64,000 bases of DNA from ZC4RG30 sp965652645 (GCA_965652645.1 CBFGXE010000001.1:124001-188000), one strand, 5' to 3'; counted from the first letter of the stretch, positions 34,178-43,161 are shown. The notes: generated from the letters alone by a model not told the origin. Translations and numbers: made by a program.

Positions 34178-35425
34178 TCAGAAGTTGGCCCGCAGCTCCA
34201 GGCCGTAGACACCCGCGCCATACTCGGGCACGTTCTGGGACGCGCTGCGGCCTTCGTGCCGGCCCGAGAGCCGCAACCCGAATGCGGGTGTCAGGCTGAA
34301 ATCCACGGTGAGCCCTGCGATGAGCATGTTCTCCCGGAAGCGGCCCGGGCTGGCAACCGGTCCCAGCGCCACGTCACCGGAATAGATGCGGCGGCTGGAC
34401 TCCAGGTTCAGGGATACCTGCAGTCGCGGACCGATTTCCAGTGCCGGCCGCAGCGCAATGCCGCGGACCAGCACGTATCCCACGTTGACCTGCTCCCACT
34501 CGCTCACATCGCGTTGCGCGATGGCCGTGATCGAAACCCTGGAGGAAGGCCGCCACTCATAGCTGACCACGCCGGTCCAGGTGGAAAGATCCCGTTGCGG
34601 GAACTGGCGATAGTCGCGCGCCACGTAGCCACCCCGTACGCTGAGTCGGGACTTCGCGGCCGGCGCCCACTCGATGAGCCCGCCCATGCGGTGCTGCCGG
34701 TAGGAGTTGTCCACCCTCAGCAGGCCCACGGTCTGGAGGTTCGGAAGGATGGCATCCGCATAGTTGGCGTACATGCCGATGCTGTTGCCGGAGGGGCTCT
34801 GGTAGGTCAGCGTGGCGCTGCCGCCATCGCGCTGCATGTTGCTCGTCTGGAACGGACCTGGGCTGTTGTGGTGCTCGACGCGCTCCACGCCGACGCCCAG
34901 GCGCCATCGGGTGCCGACATTGAGCGCGCCCTCGGCGTCAAAGCGCTGGATACGCAGCTGGTTGGGTTCCGCGCTCTGCGTGCCGCTGCGCAGGTTCGCC
35001 AGTGACGACAGCACTGACTCCGCGCTGTAGCCCACGCGCCCGTCAAGCCTGGACCCGGCCTGCCACAGCCAGGCAGTTCGCAGACGCCAGGCCTGGTGGT
35101 CCAGTTCGCTGAACTTGCTGAAGGCCAGGTCACTGCCGGCGGCCTCGCCCCGGAAACGCTGGCCACTGACCGGCACGTCGAAGCGCAGGCCCGCCGTGAT
35201 GGTGCGGTAGGAGTCGCTCTCGGCACCCGTGCCATCCGGTTGGCGGAAGACATTGTCCTCGCTGGTCATGCCCACGGCCGCCGAGGCGCTGAACTTGTCA
35301 TCGCCGCCCTCTGCGCCCGCCGCCATGCCGGCCTGCCAGCAAAGCGCGGCCGCAAGGACACGGGTGGCCACGTCCCGCCGGGGAGGAAAGCGCCTGCAGC
35401 GCTCAGGGGCGGATGATGCGGGCAT
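34178..35425 (-). CDS. EpsL-like outer-membrane beta-barrel protein
   Basis: A 415-residue protein with an N-terminal signal (ATRVLAAALCWQAGMAAGAEG). Alternating amphipathic strands run throughout and the C-terminus GLELRANF ends in the aromatic barrel-assembly signal. This matches the barrel family linked to exosortase-B/methanolan polysaccharide loci (EpsL), thought to aid export across the outer membrane. The ATG at 35425 overlaps the regulator gene by 23 bases; a GTG at 35371 would give a shorter leader. It ends a four-gene minus-strand operon. Confidence 0.8.
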   Translation of the reverse strand: MPASSAPERCRRFPPRRDVATRVLAAALCWQAGMAAGAEGGDDKFSASAAVGMTSEDNVFRQPDGTGAESDSYRTITAGLRFDVPVSGQRFRGEAAGSDLAFSKFSELDHQAWRLRTAWLWQAGSRLDGRVGYSAESVLSSLANLRSGTQSAEPNQLRIQRFDAEGALNVGTRWRLGVGVERVEHHNSPGPFQTSNMQRDGGSATLTYQSPSGNSIGMYANYADAILPNLQTVGLLRVDNSYRQHRMGGLIEWAPAAKSRLSVRGGYVARDYRQFPQRDLSTWTGVVSYEWRPSSRVSITAIAQRDVSEWEQVNVGYVLVRGIALRPALEIGPRLQVSLNLESSRRIYSGDVALGPVASPGRFRENMLIAGLTVDFSLTPAFGLRLSGRHEGRSASQNVPEYGAGVYGLELRANF

Positions 35426-36311
35426 CCAGTGCCCTCCCCACCGCCTGCGCCCGATTCACGACATTCAGCTTGCGCAGGATCTTCTGCACATGGTTTTTCA
35501 CCGTCAGGGCGCTGATGCCGAGGATGGCCCCGATCTCGCCATTGCTCTTGCCCAGGTACACCCAGCGCAGGATGCCGCGTTCACGTTCGGTGAGGATGCA
35601 GGCGGCACTGGCCGCGGCGCGTGCATCGACGCCCTGACCGCGGGTCTGCGTGCGCACCCAGGCTGCATGCAGGGCCGGATTGACCATCTGCACCAGATAG
35701 GTCTCCCGCGATCCGATCGTGCCCGGGGGACTCGCAAAGATCGTCAGGCCCTCCACCTCGCCATCCGCGTCGTGCCAGCCATGCACCAGCAGGTCGGTGG
35801 CACCGCTACGCACCAGCTCGCGCAACCCGTTGCCACCGCCGGACGCCGCCAGCTCCTCGGCGCTGCAGATGCAGGGCTTGAACTTGCGTTCCGCCCATTT
35901 GTCGGCGAGTCCTGAAAGCAGCGTGCCCTCGCGCGCCAGCAGGTCCGCCAGGGCGCTGCCCGATGCGACCACGGTGGAAAAGGCATCCACGCTGAAGGAA
36001 GGATCCCGCGCCTTGCGCAGTGCGCAGACCAGCACCCGGTGCCGGATGAGGTTCAGCAGCAGCCCCTGGGTCCAGGTGAAGAAATGCGCCCGGGTCGTAA
36101 CCCGGAGCGAGGCATCCAGGTTGAGCAGCAGCCCCTCGATGCTCTGGGCATCGAGCAGGGCAGGACCCGCCGACCCGGACTCCGCCTCCTCCGGGGTCGG
36201 CGCACCGCGCGCGGGCAGCGGGGTTACCAGCCGCAGTTCCGGCTCGGCATGCGGGCCCTCGTTCCTGGCACGCGATCTCACCACGCGAAGTCCGGCTGTC
36301 TCAGTATGCAT
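35403..36311 (-). CDS. LuxR-type regulator, EpsA-like
   Basis: A 302-residue protein. The N-terminal region (about 60-220) resembles the sensor part of EpsA regulators in exosortase-B polysaccharide loci. The C-terminal LuxR helix-turn-helix (about 240-300) contains LTERERGILRWVYLGKSNGE and LTVKNHVQKILRKLNV. The ATG at 36311 overlaps the preceding gene by 11 bases. It probably controls the divergent epsE operon. No receiver domain is present. Confidence 0.85.
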   Translation of the reverse strand: MHTETAGLRVVRSRARNEGPHAEPELRLVTPLPARGAPTPEEAESGSAGPALLDAQSIEGLLLNLDASLRVTTRAHFFTWTQGLLLNLIRHRVLVCALRKARDPSFSVDAFSTVVASGSALADLLAREGTLLSGLADKWAERKFKPCICSAEELAASGGGNGLRELVRSGATDLLVHGWHDADGEVEGLTIFASPPGTIGSRETYLVQMVNPALHAAWVRTQTRGQGVDARAAASAACILTERERGILRWVYLGKSNGEIGAILGISALTVKNHVQKILRKLNVVNRAQAVGRALDARIIRP

Positions 36312-37737
36312 TTTTCCGCTCCAGTACCACGCCCAAGGTCCGCAACAGGATCGAAAGGTCCAGCAGCAGGGACCATTCGCGCAGGTATTCCAGGTCGCAT
36401 TCGACACGCGCGCGCATCTGGGCGGTGTCGGTTTCCCCGCGCAGGCCCCTGACTTGCGCCAGGCCGGTGATGCCGGGCCGCACCTTGTGGCGGATCATGT
36501 AGCCGGGGATGAGCTTGCGATACAGCTCGTTGTGGGCCACCGCGTGCGGTCGCGGGCCGATGACGCTCATGCGACCCTGCAATACATTCAGGAACTGGGG
36601 GATTTCGTCGAGGGAATACTGACGCAGGATCCGGCCGATCGGCGTCGTGCGCGGATCATCCCGCGTGGCCTGCCTCACCACGCCGCCATCCTCCAGGCAG
36701 GTCATGGTGCGGAACTTGTAGACCACGATCTCGCGCCCGTCCACGCCGTAGCGCCGCTGCCGGAACAGGACCGGACCCGGCGAGGTCATCTTGATGGCCC
36801 CTGCGATCGCCAGCGCCAGCGGCGAGAGCAGCACCACGGCCACCGACGCCAGCAGCAGGTCGCTGGCCCGCTTGGCGATGCCGGCCAGGCCGCAGAAAGG
36901 TGACTCGCACAGCGCAATGGCCGGCAGCCCGGCGATGCTCTCCACGCGTGCCTGGATCAGGTCGAAGGAAAGCACATCGGGCACGAAGTACACCGACGCC
37001 GTGGTGTCGTGCAGGTCCTCGACCAGGCGCCGGATGCGCGGATGCCAGCATGGCAGCGCGCAGTACACCACGTCCACGTGGTTCTGCTTCACATAGTCAG
37101 CCAGCTCGTTCAGCGACCCCAGGATGCGATGTTCGCCGGTGGCCTCCAGGCGGTTACAGTCGCGATCGTCGAAATAGCCGGACACCCGGGTTGCCAGCAG
37201 CGGATCACCGTTGACGTGGCGGGCGAGCATGCAGCCGGTGGGATTGACCCCGGCGATCACCGCGGTGCGCCGGCCGGCATCAGCCCAGCGCGCCAGCAGG
37301 CGCGGGATGGCGCGGTGTGCCGCAACCTGCAGCACCGGCGTGGCCAGGGCCCATGAAAACAGCAGCGCGGCGTGGAATTCCGCGAGCGTTCCCGTGGCCG
37401 CCCCGAGCGCATAGAGGATCGCGACCACCATCATCCAGCGCAGGGTAACCGCGCCTGCCGCGGTCGCCGTTGAACTGGTGGCAACCGGTGTCCGCAGCGC
37501 CAGCGTGAGTGCCGCAGCCAGCAGCGCCAGGATGGCACCGGCGGACGTCAGCGGCACGCCGATCCAGCGCGCACTCAACACGAGGGCCACGGGGGCCGCG
37601 GCGGCATCAATCAGCAGCCGCAGCAGCGCAGCCCGCCCGGGAGGCATCACGCCGATTTGCGGCAGCCCCTTGCGACGCGCGGGCCGCTGCGTCGTGCCGA
37701 GGTACGCCGCGGCCGTGGAAGCCGACTCAGGCGACAT
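36301..37737 (-). CDS. Undecaprenyl-phosphate sugar phosphotransferase (initiating enzyme)
   Basis: A 478-residue membrane enzyme of the polyisoprenyl-phosphate hexose-1-phosphate transferase family (WcaJ/EpsB-like). An N-terminal group of helices and a CoA-binding-like domain (AVIAGVNPTGCMLARHV) precede the C-terminal catalytic domain. That domain has KRASDLLLASVAVVLLSPLA, VYKFRTMTCLEDGG, LDEIPQFLNVLQG and MSVIGPRP. It transfers the first sugar phosphate, usually glucose- or galactose-1-phosphate, to undecaprenyl phosphate to start repeat-unit assembly. The ATG at 37737 overlaps the upstream regulator gene by 11 bases. Confidence 0.92.
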   Translation of the reverse strand: MSPESASTAAAYLGTTQRPARRKGLPQIGVMPPGRAALLRLLIDAAAAPVALVLSARWIGVPLTSAGAILALLAAALTLALRTPVATSSTATAAGAVTLRWMMVVAILYALGAATGTLAEFHAALLFSWALATPVLQVAAHRAIPRLLARWADAGRRTAVIAGVNPTGCMLARHVNGDPLLATRVSGYFDDRDCNRLEATGEHRILGSLNELADYVKQNHVDVVYCALPCWHPRIRRLVEDLHDTTASVYFVPDVLSFDLIQARVESIAGLPAIALCESPFCGLAGIAKRASDLLLASVAVVLLSPLALAIAGAIKMTSPGPVLFRQRRYGVDGREIVVYKFRTMTCLEDGGVVRQATRDDPRTTPIGRILRQYSLDEIPQFLNVLQGRMSVIGPRPHAVAHNELYRKLIPGYMIRHKVRPGITGLAQVRGLRGETDTAQMRARVECDLEYLREWSLLLDLSILLRTLGVVLERKNAY

Positions 37738-38512
37738 CGGCCCGCGCTCCCATGGGCAGGTCGGACAGCTCGTGCACCCTGGCAACCAGCTTGGCCACGG
37801 CCGAGCTCAGTGCCGGCACCGGCACCGGCTCCGGGCAGGTTCGCCAGCGGTAGCCCAGGCCGCGCACCGTCTCGATCAGCTCGCCGTGTCGCGCGGGCAA
37901 TGCACGGCGCAGGCGACGCACATGCACGTCGACGGTGCGCTCCTCGACGTACACGTCATCGCCCCAGACCTCATCAAGCAGCTTGCGGCGCGTGAGCGTC
38001 CAGCCGGAGTGCGTGATGAAATACAGCAGCAGCCCGAATTCCATGCGGGACAGCTCGATCTCCCGCTCGGCGCAGGTCACCCTTCGCGCGGCCGGATCCA
38101 CGCGCAGCCCCTGCACTTCGATGGCCTCATCGCCGCGTTCAGGCGAGCGTCGCCGCAACACCGCCCTCACCCGGGCCAGCAGTTCGCGCATCGACACGGC
38201 CCGGGGCAGGCAGTCATCCGCACCGCACTCCAGGGCCGCCACCGTGTGCTCCTCCTCCGGGCGGGTGCTGAGCACGATGATGGAGATGCCGGCCGTGCGC
38301 GGGTCGGCGCGCAACTGCCGGGCGAACATCAGCCCCGGCGTACCGGGCGCCCAGTCCAGCAACGTCGCATCCGGGCGCAGTTTGCGGACCAGGGCCTCCG
38401 CCTCGCCGAAGCCCCGGGCGCGGGTGACCTTGTAGCCCGCGTTGCGCAGGTTCTCCGCCATCAGCTCGCAGGTGGCTGTATCGCGTTCAACTATGAGAAT
38501 CGAGCACTGCAT
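37727..38512 (-). CDS. OmpR/PhoB-type regulator with degenerate receiver
   Basis: A 261-residue protein. The receiver (1-118) keeps the phosphoacceptor-position aspartate in TLLDWAPG. However, the acidic pair reads VERD instead of VEDE, and the conserved Lys of the TKPF motif is Arg (CLPRAVS). A winged helix (about 135-230) with RKLLDEVWGDDVYVEERTVD and a normal recognition helix follows. The ATG at 38512 is supported by GGGAG upstream. It probably binds DNA without phosphate control. It heads the operon that faces epsE. Confidence 0.9.
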   Translation of the reverse strand: MQCSILIVERDTATCELMAENLRNAGYKVTRARGFGEAEALVRKLRPDATLLDWAPGTPGLMFARQLRADPRTAGISIIVLSTRPEEEHTVAALECGADDCLPRAVSMRELLARVRAVLRRRSPERGDEAIEVQGLRVDPAARRVTCAEREIELSRMEFGLLLYFITHSGWTLTRRKLLDEVWGDDVYVEERTVDVHVRRLRRALPARHGELIETVRGLGYRWRTCPEPVPVPALSSAVAKLVARVHELSDLPMGARADVA

Positions 38513-38690
38513 GTTGCATCTCCCTGCAATCCGGGCCTGCGCCGTCCATGTGTGTTCCGGACGACAAGCTTGTGAACCGTGGACAAATGCTAGTGACCGA
38601 CGTGCATGCGTTGCCATCGGTACAACAATCGAGTGCCACCCGGGTGAACTGCGCAGGAAGGCGCGGGGAAAGACCTGATATAGGCCGAAA

Positions 38691-38757
38691 GTAGGTCACA
38701 ACCTACAACCCAACTCTCCATCAACCCTGAGCCGAACGGACCAATTGCGCGTGCAAT
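38691..38757. promoter_or_regulatory. Inverted repeats in the divergent regulator/epsE gap
   Basis: In the 292-base divergent gap GTAGGT-CACA-ACCTAC (38691-38706) and ATTGC-GCGT-GCAAT (38744-38757) are perfect inverted repeats, about 100 and 50 bases before epsE. They are plausible operators for the PhoB-like or LuxR-like regulator encoded next door. No clear promoter boxes were assigned. Confidence 0.4.
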
Positions 38758-38804
38758 CCGATCGCGAGTGTGCCCGTTAGGGTTTGCCGCAGCGGAGGAG
38801 AACC

Positions 38805-39617
38805 ATGAAACCCAAACCCAGTGCCATCGTCCGGTTCATCTCACTTGTCGCGCTCGCCACACTTGCCCGGGTTCCGGCGGACCAGGCCGTTGCGGCGGAG
38901 CCCGTGCTCGGACCCGGCGATACCGTGCGCGTCACGGTGTTCGATGACCCGAGCCTGACCACCGAAGCCCGTCTTTCCCTGCAGGGAACACTCGCCTTCC
39001 CACTGCTGGGCGAGGTGGCAATCGGCGACCGCACTCCCTCGGATGCGGCCAAGATCATCACTGACCGGCTGAAGCAGGGGCGGTTCCTGCAGGATCCACG
39101 CGTGAGCGTGGCGCTGGTGGAGGTGCGCAGCCGGCGCGTGATGGTGATGGGCCATGTGGCAAAACCGGGCCAGTACGCACTCGACGGCACCAATGAGCGC
39201 CTCATCGACATCCTCGCGCTCGCAGGTGGCCGATCCGAGACCGGGGCGGACACCGTGGTGGTCACCCGTCGCGCAGGTGAACCACAGACTTTCGAGATCA
39301 ACATCGCCGAGATGTACCGCAAGGGCGACCTGAGCTCGGACCTGAGGCTGGAAGGCGGTGACGTCATCTATGTTCCGGAGGCACCGGTTTTCTATGTATA
39401 CGGCGCCGTGCAGCGCGCGGGCGTCTATCGCCTGGAGCCGGCGACCTCGGTTCGCGCGGCACTTTCCGTGGGCGGCGGGCTGACGCAGCGTGCTTCCCAG
39501 CGCCGCATCGAGATCCACCGCCGGCTTCCCGATGGCACCGTGCGTGAATTCAAGGCCGACCTGCAGGACCCGATCCAGCCGAACGACGTCATCTACGTGA
39601 AAGAGAGCCTCTTCTGA
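38805..39617 (+). CDS. epsE: Polysaccharide export outer-membrane protein (Wza/EpsE family)
   Basis: A 270-residue protein with a signal peptide, a Poly_export domain (about 33-115, LGPGDTVRVTVFDDPSL) and two SLBB-like beta-grasp domains (MVMGHVAKPGQYALDGT and VYGAVQRAGVYRLEP). GGAGGAG sits before the ATG. No lipobox cysteine is apparent, unlike Wza, and it is shorter than Wza, as in methanolan EpsE. It forms the periplasmic/outer-membrane channel for the polymer. First gene of the main plus-strand operon; its stop overlaps the next start. Confidence 0.92.
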   Translation: MKPKPSAIVRFISLVALATLARVPADQAVAAEPVLGPGDTVRVTVFDDPSLTTEARLSLQGTLAFPLLGEVAIGDRTPSDAAKIITDRLKQGRFLQDPRVSVALVEVRSRRVMVMGHVAKPGQYALDGTNERLIDILALAGGRSETGADTVVVTRRAGEPQTFEINIAEMYRKGDLSSDLRLEGGDVIYVPEAPVFYVYGAVQRAGVYRLEPATSVRAALSVGGGLTQRASQRRIEIHRRLPDGTVREFKADLQDPIQPNDVIYVKESLF

Positions 39618-41059
39618 TGAACCCGTCACTGTTCTTCCTGGTGCTCCGGGCCCGCTTCGGGCTGTTCGCGCTGACGCTGTGCGCGACGCTGGCCGCTGCG
39701 GCGGCCGTCACGCTGCTGATGCCCAAGACCTACCGCGCCACCGCCTCGATGGTGATCGAGCAGCACGACGTTCAGTCGTTGCGGGATGGTGCCACGGCCT
39801 ACATGTCCACCGCGGAGCGCACGGCTTACCTGCAGACCCAGGTGGAAATCCTCGAGAGTCCGGCGGTGGCGCGCAGGGTGGTGGAAACGCTCCGGCTGGC
39901 AGACCGCCAGGAGCTGAAGGATGCCTATGCGGCCACGGACCAGCGGATGCCGATCGAGGAGTGGCTGGCCGACCTGGTCGGCGGTTCCCTGGACGTGGAG
40001 ACTTCCCAGAGCAGCGTGATGCATGTCAGCGCAAACGCCCCCACGCCAGAGGCTGCCGCCGAACTGGCCAATGGCTTCACCAGAGCCTACATGGACACCA
40101 CATTGGAGCTGCGGGTAGCGCCCACCCGGCAGGCTGCCGAATGGTTCGACGTGCAGCTGAAGACGCTGCGGGAGGACCTCGAAAGCGCGCAGGATGAGCT
40201 CACCGCCTACCAGCGCGAACACGGCATTGTCACCACCAGCGAAGGTGCCGACGAGGAATTCCTGCGCCTGGCCAATCTCTCCGACGCACTGGGCAGGACC
40301 ATGGAGGAGAACGTGGAGCTGGCGGCGCGCGAACAGCTGGCCCGCCGCGCGATGGAATCCGGCGAACCGCTGGAATCCCTGCCGGTGATGCGGGATGACT
40401 CCGGACTGCAGCAGCTGCGCGCCGAACTGCGCGAGGGGGAAGCGAAGCTGCAGGCACTGTCGGTGCGGTTCGGTGAAAACCATCCCGAGTACCGCAAGCA
40501 ACGCGCGGAGAACAATTACCTGCGCTCCCAGCTCTCGGTGGAGATGCAGAAGGTGGCAAACCTGGCCAGCGGAAGGCGCGCCGAGGGCGAGCAGCGTGCC
40601 GCACAGGCCAGCGCGGCGCTGGCCGCCCAGCGTGCCCGCCTGCTGGAGCAGAAACAGAACCGCGACGGGCTGGCCGTGCTGGTGCGCAATGTGCAGACGG
40701 CCCAGACTGCATATGACGCCGCCATGCAGCGTTTCATCGGCACCCAGGTGGAAAGCCGGGCCAACCAGGGCAACGCCACGCTGCTGAATGCCGCGGTCGT
40801 GCCGCGCAAGCCGCACAGCCCGAACATCGCACTGAACCTGGCGCTGGCCACCATCGTCGGACTGGTCCTGGCGCTCGGCCTGGTAATGGCCCGCGAGATG
40901 ACCGATCGCCGCGTGCACTCCCCGATCGAGCTGGCGGAGGCAACCGGCGCGCCCGTGCTGGGCGAGCTGCTGGCCTGGACGCCGACCGGCCGCCTTGCCC
41001 TTGCCGCTCCCCGCAACCCTCCGCGTACCCTCACCCATCGAAGGCAGGACAATCCATGA
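39617..41059 (+). CDS. epsF: Chain-length determinant protein (Wzc N-terminal type, EpsF)
   Basis: A 480-residue inner-membrane co-polymerase. A Wzz-type membrane helix lies near residues 15-35 and a second near 410-430 (LNLALATIVGLVLALGLVM). The periplasmic segment between has a long coiled coil (about 190-370). The kinase domain of Wzc is absent and is encoded separately by the next gene, as in exosortase-B loci. It controls polymer length and couples synthesis to export. Its end overlaps the next start by 4 bases. Confidence 0.93.
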   Translation: MNPSLFFLVLRARFGLFALTLCATLAAAAAVTLLMPKTYRATASMVIEQHDVQSLRDGATAYMSTAERTAYLQTQVEILESPAVARRVVETLRLADRQELKDAYAATDQRMPIEEWLADLVGGSLDVETSQSSVMHVSANAPTPEAAAELANGFTRAYMDTTLELRVAPTRQAAEWFDVQLKTLREDLESAQDELTAYQREHGIVTTSEGADEEFLRLANLSDALGRTMEENVELAAREQLARRAMESGEPLESLPVMRDDSGLQQLRAELREGEAKLQALSVRFGENHPEYRKQRAENNYLRSQLSVEMQKVANLASGRRAEGEQRAAQASAALAAQRARLLEQKQNRDGLAVLVRNVQTAQTAYDAAMQRFIGTQVESRANQGNATLLNAAVVPRKPHSPNIALNLALATIVGLVLALGLVMAREMTDRRVHSPIELAEATGAPVLGELLAWTPTGRLALAAPRNPPRTLTHRRQDNP

Positions 41060-41994
41060 GCGAACGCGCCACCGCCCGCGATCCGGCTTTGAAGCTTCCC
41101 CCGATGACCGCCACGCGTGCAGCCCCCGGGGATGCGGCTTCGCTGCACATCGTGCCCCGCGCCGACATGCGGATCGGCACCATCCTGGTCGCGCACAAGG
41201 CAATGGACGGCGAGGACATTGATCGCGTCATCAAGCTGCAGGACGCCAAGGGCCTGCGCTTCGGCGAGGCAGCCGTGCGCCTCGGCCTGATCACTGTCAG
41301 CGACCTGCGGCGCGCCCTGGCGCAGCAGTACGACCTTCCCCACCTGCTGCCGGAAAACGAACGCAGTGACGGCGAACTGGTGGTGGCCTCCGACCCGTTC
41401 AACCGCTGCGCGGAGCAGGTGCGCGCCGTGCGCACCCAGCTGATGATCCGCTGGTCCACCGAGCGGCCCGGATGCCGCACTCTCGCGGTCGTGAGCCCCG
41501 AGCGCCAGGACGGTCGCAGCTATGCGGCAGCCAACCTTGCCGTGGCCTTCGCGCAGCTTGGCAGCCGCACGCTGCTGGTGGATGCAGACCTGCGCCGCCC
41601 CAGGCAACACCGCATCTTCAGCGTGCCTGACAGCGTGGGGCTTTCCACGGTGCTGTCCCAGCGTGCGGGTCGCGAGGCAGTGGTACCCATCCGCGAGTTC
41701 GGACACCTGGCGCTGTTGCCGGCCGGCGCGCCCCCGCCGAATCCGGCGGAGTTGCTGTCCGGGGAAGCCTTCCACAACCTGGTCAGCGAACTGGAGGAAG
41801 ACTATGACGTCATCCTCTTCGACACGCCATCGGCCAGCACGTGCTCGGATGCGCAGACCGTGGCCTTCCGCGCCGGCAGCGCGATGATGCTGGCCCGCAA
41901 GGACCACACCCGCCTCGCCGATGCCACGCGCCTGGTGCGGCAGCTGGACCACGCCGGCGCCCAGTTGCTGGGTACCGTCTGCAACAGCTTCTGA
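41056..41994 (+). CDS. epsG: EpsG-type chain-length kinase with N-terminal MshEN-like tandem repeat
   Basis: A 312-residue cytosolic protein. Residues 39-62 and 68-91 are two 24-residue repeats with the RxG...L/V...I/L...Q pattern and a 5-residue spacer, matching the c-di-GMP-binding MshEN motif. The second repeat is complete (RFGEAAVRLGLITV onward); the first lacks the central Gly. A BY-kinase/MinD-like domain follows. The Walker A' region LLVDADLRRPR and Walker B DVILFDTPS are good, but the P-loop reads ERQDGRS, with Arg in place of Lys. No C-terminal tyrosine cluster is present (ends GTVCNSF). It should regulate EpsF. Confidence 0.9.
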   Translation: MSERATARDPALKLPPMTATRAAPGDAASLHIVPRADMRIGTILVAHKAMDGEDIDRVIKLQDAKGLRFGEAAVRLGLITVSDLRRALAQQYDLPHLLPENERSDGELVVASDPFNRCAEQVRAVRTQLMIRWSTERPGCRTLAVVSPERQDGRSYAAANLAVAFAQLGSRTLLVDADLRRPRQHRIFSVPDSVGLSTVLSQRAGREAVVPIREFGHLALLPAGAPPPNPAELLSGEAFHNLVSELEEDYDVILFDTPSASTCSDAQTVAFRAGSAMMLARKDHTRLADATRLVRQLDHAGAQLLGTVCNSF

Positions 41995-42003
41995 AGCGGG
42001 CTG

Positions 42004-43161
42004 ATGACAAGGACGGTGTTCGTCACCGGAACCCTTCCGGATGGAGGCGCGGAACGGCACACGATCTCGCTGCTGAAGGCACTTGCGACGCGTGGACATG
42101 ATTGCCACATCGTATGCATCAAGCCGACAGCCTCGTCCACCGCGGCCCTGCACCTGGCGCCGTCCAGGCTGACCAGCCTGGAGGCGGCGCGATACCTGGA
42201 CCTTGCGGCGGCCAGGCGGTTTGCCGCCTTGCTGCAGGCAGTGAAGCCGCAGGCCATCGTGGCGGCCAACCCCTATGCCCTCCTGTACGCCTCGCTGGCC
42301 CGCAGGTTGGCACGCTCTCCTGCACGGCTCATCGTCACCTTTCACAGCGCACGCACCCTGAATACCAAGGAATGGATGCAGATGCTGGCCTACCGGCCGC
42401 TGTTCTGGGGAGCCGACTGCACGGTGTTCCTGTGCGACAGGCAGCGCCGCTACTGGCGCCGGCGCGCATTGCTTTCCCCCCGCAATGTGGTGATCCACAA
42501 TGGCATCGATGCCGGTCACTTCCGGCAGCAGCCAGGCGCCTGGACGGAAGGAGCGCTGCGCCGTTCGCTGGGATTCGCCAGCACGGATTTCGTCATCGGC
42601 CTGCCGGCCCTGCTGCGCAGGGAAAAGAACCACCAGCAACTGTTGCGGGCCGTGGCTGATTTGCGGCGGCTTGAAGTGCCCGCGCGCGCGCTGGTGATCG
42701 GGGATGGCGAGATGCGACCGGCCATCGAGGCGCTGGCCAGGCGACTGGGCATTGAAGATCACGTGACCATCACCGGCCTGCAACCCGATGTGCGTCCCTG
42801 CATCGCCGCCTGCGATGTCATCACCCTGTGCAGCCTCAGCGAGACATTCTCGCTGGCCGCGCTGGAGGCCATGTCGATGGGCAGGCCCGTTGTGCTCTCG
42901 GATGTCGGTGGCGCATCGGAAATGGTCGTGCCCGGCTGGAACGGACTGCTTTATCCCGTCGGGAATTCCCTTGACTACCTCAACTGCCTGCTGCGCCTCA
43001 GTGACAGCGCCAGTTCACGGCGCATGGGCAAACATGCGCGCTCGATGGTCGAGCAGCGATTCGCCGCCGGGTTGATGACGGATCGCTATGAAGCGCTGCT
43101 TGGCGAGCTCTGCGGCAAGGCGGCCGATGCCACCGCCATGCGCGCCGCGCGGGCACCCTGA
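42004..43161 (+). CDS. GT4-family glycosyltransferase
   Basis: A 385-residue GT-B fold enzyme. The N-terminal GGAERHTISLLKAL motif binds acceptor. The C-terminal donor domain (from about 185) has VIGDGEMRPAIEALARRLG and the SETFSLAALEAMSMGRPVV signature with the EX7E glutamates. It transfers a nucleotide-activated sugar to the growing lipid-linked unit on the cytosolic side. Donor and acceptor are unknown. It starts 9 bases after epsG. Confidence 0.9.
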   Translation: MTRTVFVTGTLPDGGAERHTISLLKALATRGHDCHIVCIKPTASSTAALHLAPSRLTSLEAARYLDLAAARRFAALLQAVKPQAIVAANPYALLYASLARRLARSPARLIVTFHSARTLNTKEWMQMLAYRPLFWGADCTVFLCDRQRRYWRRRALLSPRNVVIHNGIDAGHFRQQPGAWTEGALRRSLGFASTDFVIGLPALLRREKNHQQLLRAVADLRRLEVPARALVIGDGEMRPAIEALARRLGIEDHVTITGLQPDVRPCIAACDVITLCSLSETFSLAALEAMSMGRPVVLSDVGGASEMVVPGWNGLLYPVGNSLDYLNCLLRLSDSASSRRMGKHARSMVEQRFAAGLMTDRYEALLGELCGKAADATAMRAARAP

